The notes beneath the pieces were generated by a model, which was given only the letters and a program-made list of their open reading frames with translations, was not told the DNA's origin and made no database searches. Shown here piece by piece: positions 6,153 to 13,787 of a stretch of 25,223 nt of DNA; positions within the stretch are counted from its first letter, which is position 1, and every line of letters starts with the position of its first letter. The position numbers and the translations under genes are program-made. The DNA lies in contig DASXAA010000042.1 of the NCBI GenBank assembly GCA_036407035.1, positions 1 to 25,223 on the forward strand, read 5' to 3'. The stretch is from JACVRW01 sp036407035. GTDB taxonomy: Bacteria; Actinomycetota; Thermoleophilia; Solirubrobacterales; Thermoleophilaceae.

Positions 6153-8036
6153 TCAGGCGGCCTTGGCCTGCTTCTCGATACCCCGGGAGGAGTCGATGAT
6201 CACGCGGCAGGGGCGCTCTGCAAGAACCGTTTCGAGCGTCTTCCCGAACAGCGACGAGCCGGTCCGCCGCGGCGGCAGCGCCATCACCACCGCGCGCGCG
6301 CGGATCTCCTTCGCCTCCTCCACGATCCGCCGGCCCGCCTGGCCCGGCCGCACCTTCTCCCAGTGACCGGTCACCCGGCGGCCGCCCCGCACGCGCGCCG
6401 AGTCGATGATCGACGCGGCCTTCCCCTCGGCATCCGGCATGGCCGCGTCGATGGGCGCGTTCGGCGGCACCGTGATCGTCACGAGCACGTGGATGCCGCG
6501 CCTGCGCCGGGCGGCGAGCCGCGCCGCGGTCGACACCGCCTCGGGCGAGTAGTGGCCGTCCTCGACCGCGACCAGCACCGACTCGTACTCCACCTCGTGC
6601 TCCACCGCCGGCTTCGGCAGCACGATCGTGTGGGTGTCCGTGAGCGAGAGCCCCTGCCGGCGGCGGTAGAGCACGTACGTCGTCACGCCGAGCGCCAGCC
6701 ACACGGCGCCCGCGATGAGCGTCGCGGGGTTGAGCACGGTCACGACCACCCACGCGATGCCGGTGCCGAGCCCGCCGACGATGGCGAACAGCGGCAGGTC
6801 CTTGCCGCGCCATCGGAGGTTGCCGGGCCCCCGGTAGGGGCGCTCGACCTCGGGCCTGTCGATCCGCAGCCTGATCACCGACATGTGGGCGACCGTGAAC
6901 GACAGCATCGCCCCGAAGGCGTAGATCGTGGCCAGGAAGTCCGCCTGACCCGGGAGGATCGTCAGGCAGGCGATCAGCCCGAAGACGACGATCGCCACGT
7001 AGGGCGTGCGGAACTTCGGGTGGAGCGCCCGCAGCTGCTCCGGCAGCTGGCGGTGCTGGCCCATCGAGTAGGTCAGCCTCGACACGCCCAGCATCCCGGC
7101 GTTCGTCGCGATGAACAGGATCGTCGCCGCCAGGATGCCGACGTAGATCTCGGCGGCCGACTGGAAGACGCCGAGGTCGATGTTCTTCACCACCCCGAGG
7201 ATCGGGTCCGTGGCGTAGCCGCCGTCCTCCTTCGACTGAGCCAGCTGCGTGGTGCCGTTCACCACCGGCATCGCCGACAGCGCGACCGACGGCAGGAACG
7301 CGTAGATCGCGAACACCGCCACCACCACGCCGGCGATCCCGCGCGGGATCGTCTTGCCGTAGTCGCGCGCCTCCTCGGCCATGTTCGAGATCGTCTCGAT
7401 GCCGGTGTACGCGACCATCCCGACCGGGATCGCGATCAGGAAGTCGGTGACGGTCGGATAGGTGCCGAAGTCCACGTTGTCGACCAGCGTGGACGGCGAG
7501 AACACGAGCACCAGGCCGATGATCACGAGCACCACCTGGGTGAGGAAGTCGGCCAGCGCGAGGAACACGTTCAGCCCCGCCGACTCCTTGACGCCGACGA
7601 TGTTCACCGCGCACAGCAGCACCACGACGAGGATGCCTCCGATGATGTCCGCGGGGGACTCGCCTAGCGGGCTCCAGAAGACGCCCAGGTAGTGCGGCAC
7701 GAAGAACGCCGAGATGGCGACCGTGATGATGTAGTTGAGCATCTGGCCCCAGGCGGCGAAGAAGGACCAGAACTCGTTGAAGGCGCGCCGGGCGAAGCTC
7801 GAGGAGCCGCCCGCCTCGGGATACATCGTGGTCGCCTCGGCGTAGGTCGCGGCCGTGCAGGCGAAGATGAACCCGGCGATCAGGAACACCACCGGCGTCA
7901 TGCCGAGGGCGAAGATCGCCACCAGGCCGAGCGCGTAGTAGATGGAGCTGCCGACGTTCCCGTAGGCCGTGGAGAACAGGGCGCCGGTGCCCAGCACCCG
8001 CTCGAGCCCGCGGTTCTTCGGCCTGTACTCGGCCAT
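6153..8036 (-). CDS. APC-superfamily permease with C-terminal UspA domain (copy 2)
   Basis: The 627-aa protein starts at ATG 8036, 11 nt after the peroxiredoxin stop. The N-terminus (LERVLGTGALFSTAYGNVGS) matches APC TM1 with its unwound glycine-rich stretch. About twelve TM segments follow to ~450, including YTGIETISNMAEEARDYGK at the TM6/loop signature. Residues ~484-627 form a UspA-type domain, from YESVLVAVEDGHYSPEA to GSSLFGKTLETVLAERPCRVII; that Gly/Ser-rich loop fits the Usp nucleotide-binding position. Compared with copy 1 it has the same architecture and domain order but clearly diverged sequence, so the duplication is old. The substrate cannot be read from the sequence. Archaeal and bacterial APC-Usp proteins are usually labelled amino acid permeases. 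Confidence 0.87.
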   Translation of the reverse strand: MAEYRPKNRGLERVLGTGALFSTAYGNVGSSIYYALGLVAIFALGMTPVVFLIAGFIFACTAATYAEATTMYPEAGGSSSFARRAFNEFWSFFAAWGQMLNYIITVAISAFFVPHYLGVFWSPLGESPADIIGGILVVVLLCAVNIVGVKESAGLNVFLALADFLTQVVLVIIGLVLVFSPSTLVDNVDFGTYPTVTDFLIAIPVGMVAYTGIETISNMAEEARDYGKTIPRGIAGVVVAVFAIYAFLPSVALSAMPVVNGTTQLAQSKEDGGYATDPILGVVKNIDLGVFQSAAEIYVGILAATILFIATNAGMLGVSRLTYSMGQHRQLPEQLRALHPKFRTPYVAIVVFGLIACLTILPGQADFLATIYAFGAMLSFTVAHMSVIRLRIDRPEVERPYRGPGNLRWRGKDLPLFAIVGGLGTGIAWVVVTVLNPATLIAGAVWLALGVTTYVLYRRRQGLSLTDTHTIVLPKPAVEHEVEYESVLVAVEDGHYSPEAVSTAARLAARRRRGIHVLVTITVPPNAPIDAAMPDAEGKAASIIDSARVRGGRRVTGHWEKVRPGQAGRRIVEEAKEIRARAVVMALPPRRTGSSLFGKTLETVLAERPCRVIIDSSRGIEKQAKAA

Positions 8037-8047
8037 TGGTAGGAACG

Positions 8048-8617
8048 CTAGTCCACTTGCGCGGCGAGCCAGTCCAGCACGGCCGCCGCGTGGGTGTCCG
8101 GCGGGAAGACCGGATAGAAGACGTGCTCGATCGCGCCGTCGTCGATCACGAGCGTGATCCGGTTCAGGAGCGTCATGCCGTCGAGCTCGAAGGTCGGCAG
8201 GGGGAGCGCGCGAGTGAGGCGGAGCTCGGCGTCACTCAGCACCTCGAAGGGCACGTCCAGCCGCTCGACCATCTCGCGCTGGTACTCGGTCTCCTGCGTG
8301 CTGAGCCCGAAGAGCCGCACGCCCAGCTCGGCGAACGGCCCGTGGCGGTCGCGGAAGCCGCAGGTCTCCGGCGTGCAGCCGCGGGCGCCCGGGATGTCGT
8401 TCCAGCCCGCGGGAAGCTCCTCGCCGGGCCGCCCGGTGCGCGGATAGCAGAACACGACCACGCGCCCAGGCTGCTCGTCGAGCCGAACCTCGCGGCCGGC
8501 GGTGGAGGGAAGCGCCACCGCCGGCATCCGCATGCCCGGGAGGTGGTCGGCGGCGCCGTCGTCCACGGGCTCCGGCAGGTCCGGCGGGAGCACGTGGATG
8601 TCGTCGGCGCGGGGCAA
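8048..8617 (-). CDS. Peroxiredoxin, PrxQ/BCP-like with extended active-site loop
   Basis: The protein has 189 aa from TTG at 8617; no strong ribosome site is seen, and a start a few codons later is possible. It is a thioredoxin-fold peroxiredoxin that would reduce H2O2 and organic peroxides. After strand VVVFCYPRTGRPG comes an insert (EELPAGWNDIPGARG), then GCTPETCGFRD. C81 is the likely peroxidatic cysteine. C86, five residues later, occupies the resolving position seen in BCP/PrxQ proteins. The later LFGLSTQETEYQREMVERL and FEVLSDAELRLTRAL fit the family (SxD.../VLSD). The insert sets it apart from classical BCP but belongs to a known 'GARGCTP' subfamily as I recall it. It lies in a minus-strand run between the propeller gene and the permeases. 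Confidence 0.85.
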   Translation of the reverse strand: MPRADDIHVLPPDLPEPVDDGAADHLPGMRMPAVALPSTAGREVRLDEQPGRVVVFCYPRTGRPGEELPAGWNDIPGARGCTPETCGFRDRHGPFAELGVRLFGLSTQETEYQREMVERLDVPFEVLSDAELRLTRALPLPTFELDGMTLLNRITLVIDDGAIEHVFYPVFPPDTHAAAVLDWLAAQVD

Positions 8618-8629
8618 GGCGCCCAGAAA

Positions 8630-10456
8630 CTAACGCCGGCGGCGCAGGGACGTCGCGTGCGCCAGCCTCGTGGCGTTGCCGGCCCTGTCGGTCGCGGTCA
8701 CGCGGACGGTGAGCCTCACGCGGCGCGCGTGCGCCAGCCGCCGCCGCGCCTTCCGCGTGAACCGCAGCGTGACCTTCTTGTGCCCGGCGCGCGCGAGCTT
8801 CGCACGGCGGGCGCGCGCCACCGTCACAGGGCGCGCACGGGCGGCCAGACGGAACCGGCGGGCGACCTTGCGCGGCACGTCGCCGGTGGCCCTGATCGTC
8901 CCCGCCTCATCGGAGCGGACGAAGAAGCTCAGGCCGCGACGGAGCACGGTCCGCAAGCGGTACGAGCGCCGTAGCTTGAACGACGCGTGTGGCCGGCGAC
9001 GGTCCCGGGGAGCGCTGATGGGGGCGACCGGCGGCGGCAGCAGCGGCGCGAAGCCGACCCGGCGGCCGAAGACCTCCTGCTCGTCGGTCGCCAGGCCGCC
9101 CGTGCCGGGGTCCGCCTGCCACGCCGCGAGCAGCTCCGACCCCGGCCCCGCCGCGACCGCGGGAACAAGCGCGTCCGCCCCCGCGTCCCCCGGGATCCCG
9201 GTCTCCGACACCCGGAACGGCGCTCCCACCAGAGTGGTCCCGGCTCCCAGCCGCTGCGCCCAGATCTCGCGCTTGCCCGCCGCCAGGCCGCCCATCGCCG
9301 GCGCCGCCTGGTAGAGGAGCACTCGCCCGCCGCCGGCGAGCAGCGCCAAGCGGGCGAACGAGGCACCCTCGCCGGGGGTGGCGGCGTCGGTCAACCGCAC
9401 GTCGGTGCCATCGGGGAGCGGCGTCCCGTCGGCGGCGAGCCGCTGCGCGAACACCTCCTTGTCGGCGTCCGGGACGCTCGCGTCCTGGCGATGAAAGGCC
9501 ACCAGGTACTCGCCGGTGGCCGGATCGAAGGACGCGCTGGGGACGATGGCGTCGGCGCCGGGATCGGTGGCGGCGCCGGTCTGCGAGATCTGGAGGTCCG
9601 TCGTCCCGCCGAGCTGCGCCCCCGCGGCGCTCAGGCGCTGGCCGTCGATCTCGAACTTCTGGCTCGCCGTGGTCCCGTCGCGGTCCGTGTACCACGTGAC
9701 CAGGAACTCGTTCGCCAGCGGGTTGTAGGCGATCGAGGGCGATCCCACGAAGTAGGCGAGCAGGCCGGCGCCGGGCGTGCCGGTCGTTGAGATCTGGGTC
9801 GCGCCGACGCCCAGCAGGCCGCCGGCGGCGTCGAGTCGCCGGACCATCAGCTCGCTGTTGGCGTCATCGTCCACGGATCCCGACCACGCGACCAGGTACT
9901 CGTTCGAGGCGCCGTTCAGCGCGACCGTCGGGCCGATGGCCGATCGCATCATCGGCGTGGTCGAGATCCGGAAGTCGTCCGGCCCGACCTGGTGGCCGCT
10001 CTCGTCGAGCCGCTGGCCGAACACCTCGCTCTTGCCCTGGTCGAGCGGCGGCTTGTTCGACTGGAACACCACCAGGTACTCGTGGGTGCCCGGGTTGTAG
10101 ACGGGCACGCCGCCGCTCGCGGAGCGGAACTGGTCGTCGCCGGTCTGCGAGATCTGCACCGGCAAGCCGATCCGGTTGCCCCGGGCGTCGATGAGCTGGG
10201 CGTAGACCTCGCTCTTGAAGATCGGCGCGCCCGACGGAACGCCGCTGAAGGTCGCGAGGTACCGGTTTGCCTGCGGGTCGTACGCGAGCCGCGGGTTGCC
10301 CGAGCCGGTGCCGCCCGGACCGTCGGGACCGACCATCGACACGCGGAAGGGGTCGCCCAGGGGGCCGAGCTCCTGGGCGCTCGCCTGCCCAGTCGCGACC
10401 AGCGCCAGCACGGCGACGAAAGCCGCGGGGCCCAGGCGCCTTCCGAGCCGCTCCAC
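8630..10456 (-). CDS. Secreted seven-repeat (beta-propeller-like) protein with basic C-terminal domain
   Basis: The protein has 608 aa from GTG at 10456; an in-frame GTG at 10480 would add 8 residues. A signal peptide is clear (PAAFVAVLALVATGQASAQ, cleavage near residue 28). Residues ~55-470 hold seven copies of a ~60-residue unit of form N-x-YLVxF/W ... EVFGQRLDxxG, starting near residues 65, 125, 185, 249, 315, 376 and 440. Seven regular repeats point to a seven-bladed propeller. Between several repeats sit QISQTG-like strands. Residues ~485-608 are a compact Arg/Lys-rich domain ending TSLRRRR, like an Ig-like or cell-wall-associated module. No catalytic motif is seen, and ligand and function are unknown. 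The open frame continues upstream through hppA in a different frame, but that part is a shadow and is not included. Confidence 0.82.
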   Translation of the reverse strand: MERLGRRLGPAAFVAVLALVATGQASAQELGPLGDPFRVSMVGPDGPGGTGSGNPRLAYDPQANRYLATFSGVPSGAPIFKSEVYAQLIDARGNRIGLPVQISQTGDDQFRSASGGVPVYNPGTHEYLVVFQSNKPPLDQGKSEVFGQRLDESGHQVGPDDFRISTTPMMRSAIGPTVALNGASNEYLVAWSGSVDDDANSELMVRRLDAAGGLLGVGATQISTTGTPGAGLLAYFVGSPSIAYNPLANEFLVTWYTDRDGTTASQKFEIDGQRLSAAGAQLGGTTDLQISQTGAATDPGADAIVPSASFDPATGEYLVAFHRQDASVPDADKEVFAQRLAADGTPLPDGTDVRLTDAATPGEGASFARLALLAGGGRVLLYQAAPAMGGLAAGKREIWAQRLGAGTTLVGAPFRVSETGIPGDAGADALVPAVAAGPGSELLAAWQADPGTGGLATDEQEVFGRRVGFAPLLPPPVAPISAPRDRRRPHASFKLRRSYRLRTVLRRGLSFFVRSDEAGTIRATGDVPRKVARRFRLAARARPVTVARARRAKLARAGHKKVTLRFTRKARRRLAHARRVRLTVRVTATDRAGNATRLAHATSLRRRR

Positions 10457-10500
10457 GACTCGACGGTACCCCGGCGCCACCGGGCGCGCAAACGGCGCGG

Positions 10501-12600
10501 CTACACCAGGAACGGGATGATCAGCAGCGCCACGATGTTCGCGACCTTGATCATCGGGTTGATCGCCGGCCCGGCGGTGTCCTTGTAGGGGTCGCCGACC
10601 GTGTCGCCCGTGACGGAGGCGGCGTGCGCCTCCGAGCCCTTGCCGCCGAACTCGCCGTCCTCGATCAGCTTCTTGGCGTTGTCCCACGCGCCGCCGCCCG
10701 AGGTCATCGAGATCGCGGCGAAGAAGCCGACGACGATCACCCCGATCAGCAGCCCGCCGAGCGCCTGGTAGGAGAGCAGGCCGACCACCACCGTCACGAT
10801 GATCGGGATCAGCGCCGGGATGATCATCTCCCGCTGCGCGGCAGCGGTCACGATCGACACCGCCCGGGCGTAGTCCGGCTTCTCGGTGCGGTCCATGATC
10901 CCGGGCTTCTCGCGGAACTGGCGTCGCACCTCCTCGACGACGCCGGCGGCTGCCCGGCCGACTGCCTCGATGGCGAGCGCGGCGAACAGGTAGACCATCA
11001 TGCCGCCGATCAGGAGGCCGATCAGCACCTCGGGCTGCGAGATGTCGAATCCCTTCACCGCCTCGCCGTCCGCGATCGCCTCCTCGCGCAGCTCCTCGAT
11101 GAAGGCCGCGAACAGCACCAGCGCCGCCAGCACGGCGGAGCCGATCGCGTACCCCTTCGTCACGGCCTTGGTCGTGTTGCCGACCGCGTCGAGCGGGTCG
11201 GTCACGTTGCGCACGTCCTCGGGCAGGTCCGCCATCTCGGCGATCCCGCCGGCGTTGTCGGTAATGGGCCCGAAGGCGTCGAGCGCGACGATCAGGCCGG
11301 TCAGCGACAGCTGCGCCATCACCGCCACGCCGATGCCGTAGATGCCGGCCAGCTCGTTGGCGGCGAGGATGCCGAGCGCCAGCAGGATCGCCGGCGCCGC
11401 GGTGGACTGGAAGCCCTGGGCGAGCCCCTGGATGATGTTCGTGGCGTGCCCCGTCTGTGAGGCGCGCGCGGTGGTGCGCACGGGCCGGAAGCGCGTGGAC
11501 GTGTAGTAGTCCGTGATCACGAACAGCCCGGCCGTGATGCCGATGCCGATCAGCGTGCAGAGCCACAGGTCCATCCCGCTCGGCGCCTCGGCCCCGGCCC
11601 GCAGCAGACCGGAGAGGCCTCCCTTGTACGTCACGTCGTCCATCAGCACGAGCGTGATCGGCAGGAAGGCGAGCGCCGCCAGCCCGCCGGACACGATCAG
11701 GCCCTGGTACAGCGCGCGCTCGACGTTGCCGGCGCGGCTGCGCACGGCGAACGTGCCGATGATCGACGCCACGAGCGATACGCCGCCGATGATCAGCGGG
11801 TACACGGCCACGGTCCCGACCTCCTGGAACGTCAGCACGCCGAGCAGCATCACCGCGACCGCTGTGACCGCGTAGGTCTCGAACAGGTCGGCCGCCATGC
11901 CGGCGCAGTCGCCGACGTTGTCGCCCACGTTGTCGGCGATCACCGCCGGGTTGCGCGGGTCGTCCTCGGGGATGCCGGCCTCGATCTTGCCGACCAGGTC
12001 GGCGCCGACGTCGGCGGCCTTCGTGAAGATGCCGCCGCCGAGACGGGCAAAGACGGAGATCAGCGAGCCGCCGAAGCCGAGCCCCACGAGCGCGTCGATC
12101 GCGTCGCGCTCGTCGGTGCCGCCCAGGATCAGGATGCCGTAGTAGCCGGCCACGCCGAGCAGCGCCAGCCCGGCGACCAGCAGGCCCGTGACGGCGCCGC
12201 CCTTGAAGGCCACGTCGAGCGCGCGCGAGACGCCGCTGCGCGCCGACTCCGCGACGCGGGCGTTCGCCCGCACCGACACGTTCATGCCGATGAAGCCGGC
12301 CGAGGCCGAGAACGTGCCACCGATCAGGAACCCGATCGCGATCAGGATGCCCTCGGCGTCCTGCAGCTCGAGCGCGATCGCCAGCACGACCGCGAGCACG
12401 ACCGCGACGCCGCCGATGATCGTGTACTGCCGTTTCAGGTAGGCGCTCGCCCCCTCCTGCACGGCCTTGGAGATGCCCTGCATCTCCTCGTTGCCGGGTG
12501 AGAGGGCCAGCAGCCAGCGGGACGTGAGGAAGCCGTAGAGCACGGCGGCGCCAGCGCACACGAGCGCTATGACCACGCCCCAGTCAGTCAGGAAGTCCAA
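10501..12600 (-). CDS. hppA: Membrane-bound proton-translocating pyrophosphatase, K+-independent type
   Basis: The 699-aa length is normal for the family. It starts at TTG 12600, chosen because GGAGGA lies 9 nt upstream and the N-terminus MDFLTDWGVVIALV begins TM1. About sixteen TM helices are expected. Catalytic motifs are intact: DVGADLVGKIEAGIPEDDPR (~197-216), DNVGDNVGDCAGMAADLFE (~223-241), and the C-terminal GGGAWDNAKK and GDTVGDPYKDTAGPAINP. The segment GNTTK (~474-478) has Lys where K+-dependent enzymes have Ala, which marks the K+-independent class. The enzyme hydrolyses cytosolic PPi and pumps H+ (or possibly Na+) outward, so it recycles PPi from biosynthesis. It sits 45 bp downstream of mtnP and may be read from that operon or from its own promoter. 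Confidence 0.97.
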   Translation of the reverse strand: MDFLTDWGVVIALVCAGAAVLYGFLTSRWLLALSPGNEEMQGISKAVQEGASAYLKRQYTIIGGVAVVLAVVLAIALELQDAEGILIAIGFLIGGTFSASAGFIGMNVSVRANARVAESARSGVSRALDVAFKGGAVTGLLVAGLALLGVAGYYGILILGGTDERDAIDALVGLGFGGSLISVFARLGGGIFTKAADVGADLVGKIEAGIPEDDPRNPAVIADNVGDNVGDCAGMAADLFETYAVTAVAVMLLGVLTFQEVGTVAVYPLIIGGVSLVASIIGTFAVRSRAGNVERALYQGLIVSGGLAALAFLPITLVLMDDVTYKGGLSGLLRAGAEAPSGMDLWLCTLIGIGITAGLFVITDYYTSTRFRPVRTTARASQTGHATNIIQGLAQGFQSTAAPAILLALGILAANELAGIYGIGVAVMAQLSLTGLIVALDAFGPITDNAGGIAEMADLPEDVRNVTDPLDAVGNTTKAVTKGYAIGSAVLAALVLFAAFIEELREEAIADGEAVKGFDISQPEVLIGLLIGGMMVYLFAALAIEAVGRAAAGVVEEVRRQFREKPGIMDRTEKPDYARAVSIVTAAAQREMIIPALIPIIVTVVVGLLSYQALGGLLIGVIVVGFFAAISMTSGGGAWDNAKKLIEDGEFGGKGSEAHAASVTGDTVGDPYKDTAGPAINPMIKVANIVALLIIPFLV

Positions 12601-12609
12601 CGGGTTTTT

Positions 12610-12615
12610 TCCTCC
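12610..12615 (-). promoter_or_regulatory. Ribosome binding site of hppA
   Basis: GGAGGA on the minus strand, followed by a 9-nt spacer to TTG at 12600. It decides the unusual TTG start. A small hairpin (CGGCGG/CCGCCG, 12630-12644) lies just upstream in the mtnP-hppA gap; it has no T-tract. Confidence 0.75.
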
Positions 12616-12645
12616 GTCTGTTTCAGAGTCGGCGGGCCCCGCCGC

Positions 12646-13455
12646 TCAGTGATGAACGATCGCGCTGTCGAGGGCCGACGCGCACCTGTCATCGGGTTGA
12701 GGCCCGATCTTCGGCACGGCCCGGAACAGAAGGGCGCGGAGTCTATCGAGGTTCTCGGCGAAGACCTCGAATGCCACGTCGGCCGAGACCGGCTCCACGG
12801 CGGGCATCCCTTGGAGGCCCACGTCGTAGTCCGTGACGATCGCCACGTTCGCGTAGCAGAGCCCGAGCTCGCGGGCGAGCCAGCACTCGGGGTACTGGGT
12901 CATGTTCACCACGTCCCATCCCTCGCTCGAGAACCAGCGCGACTCCGCCCGTGTCGAGAAGCGCGGCCCCTGCACGACCACGACGGTGCCGCCCTCCACG
13001 ACCGCGATGCCCTCCTCGCGGGCGCACTCGGCCAGCACGCGCGAGAGGTCCTCGCAGTAGGGGTCGGCGGCGGAGACGTGGGTGGTCTGCGGACCGTCGT
13101 AGAACGTGCTCTCGCGCGCCTGCGTGCGGTCCACGAACTGGTCGCAGATCACGAACGTGCCCGGCGCCAGGTCGGGTTTCAGCGACCCGCAGGCGCACGG
13201 GCCGATGATGCGCCGCACGCCGAGCTCCCGCATCGCCCAGATGTTCGCCCGGTAGTTGATGCGGTGCGGCGGCAGCGTGTGCTCGTCGCCGTGGCGCGGC
13301 AGGAACACCACCTTGCGGCCGGCCACGTCGCCCACGCGCAGCGGCGCCGACGGCGGCCCGTACGGCGTGGGCATGTGGTGCTCCTCCACCTCGTCGAGGA
13401 AGCGGTAGAAGCCCGACCCGCCGAATACCCCGATCAGCTCCCCGGAGGTGTCCAT
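12646..13455 (-). CDS. mtnP: S-methyl-5'-thioadenosine phosphorylase
   Basis: The protein has 269 aa from ATG at 13455 (MDTSGELIGVFGGSGFY). It belongs to the PNP/MTAP family: phosphate-binding GGSGFY (~12-17) and LPRHGDEHTLPPHRINYRAN, ribose-site NMTQYPE, and TDYDVG near the C-terminus. The two Asp of TDYD are the adenine-contacting residues that distinguish MTAP from 6-oxopurine PNP, so the substrate is most likely methylthioadenosine. It cleaves MTA to adenine and 5-methylthioribose-1-phosphate in methionine salvage and polyamine waste clearance. No other salvage gene (mtnA, mtnB, mtnK) is nearby. The start overlaps the 3' end of the DUF1844-like gene by 22 nt. A longer in-frame reading to 13605 is a shadow of that gene. 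Confidence 0.92.
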   Translation of the reverse strand: MDTSGELIGVFGGSGFYRFLDEVEEHHMPTPYGPPSAPLRVGDVAGRKVVFLPRHGDEHTLPPHRINYRANIWAMRELGVRRIIGPCACGSLKPDLAPGTFVICDQFVDRTQARESTFYDGPQTTHVSAADPYCEDLSRVLAECAREEGIAVVEGGTVVVVQGPRFSTRAESRWFSSEGWDVVNMTQYPECWLARELGLCYANVAIVTDYDVGLQGMPAVEPVSADVAFEVFAENLDRLRALLFRAVPKIGPQPDDRCASALDSAIVHH

Positions 13456-13787
13456 ATCTTCGCCCGGGCCTTCGCCCGCTCCTCGTCCTCCTGGCTCTGC
13501 TCCGCCTGCGGCGGCTCGGCCGCCGGCTTCTGCGTCTCCCGCACGTACAGCATCTGCAGCTGGGAGAGTGCATCCTTGACCGGACCGACCTCCTCCTGCG
13601 GGCACAGCGGCAGCAGCGCGCGCACCGCCTCGATGCCCTGCTTCGCCTGCTCCACGTCGCGCTCGTCCTCGACGGTCAGCCTGCGCCCCGCCAGATTGAC
13701 GAGCGTGACGACGGTCTGAAGGAGCACGTCGTCCACCTTCAGCTGCTTGAGCGCTTCGCGCAGCTGCTGCTCCTCGTCGGCGCTCAT
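13434..13787 (-). CDS. DUF1844-like small protein
   Basis: The protein has 117 aa from ATG at 13787, overlapping the ligase stop in ATGA, with a G-rich ribosome site GGAGGAGGGGG upstream inside the ligase gene. The core (VDDVLLQTVVTLVNLAGRRL ... DVEQAKQGIEAVRALLPLCP ... VKDALSQLQMLYVRE) reads as an all-helical fold that I match to DUF1844. That family has no established function. A charged, Glu/Lys/Arg/Gln-rich tail follows from ~85 to the end (IWTPPGS). There are no membrane segments. The longer open frame to 14600 is a shadow of the ligase gene. Translational coupling to both neighbours suggests constitutive co-expression. Confidence 0.75.
   Translation of the reverse strand: MSADEEQQLREALKQLKVDDVLLQTVVTLVNLAGRRLTVEDERDVEQAKQGIEAVRALLPLCPQEEVGPVKDALSQLQMLYVRETQKPAAEPPQAEQSQEDEERAKARAKIWTPPGS

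Noticed and set aside
8037..8630. c-di-AMP (ydaO) riboswitch upstream of the APC-UspA genes, expected by analogy to kimA
   Set aside because: The permease start is 11 nt from the peroxiredoxin stop and there is no room or recognisable conserved core.
10457..12559. Open frame continuing the propeller gene far upstream to give a 1309-aa protein
   Set aside because: It is a shadow of hppA in another frame; the text is Arg/Gly-rich noise and the signal peptide sits at the true start near 10456.
12630..12644. Hairpin CGGCGG/CCGCCG between mtnP and hppA as terminator
   Set aside because: No T-tract; short GC palindromes are expected by chance here.
13456..13605. N-terminal extension of MTA phosphorylase
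   Set aside because: It lies within the DUF1844-like gene and is low-complexity Gly/Ala; the ATG at 13455 begins the conserved fold.
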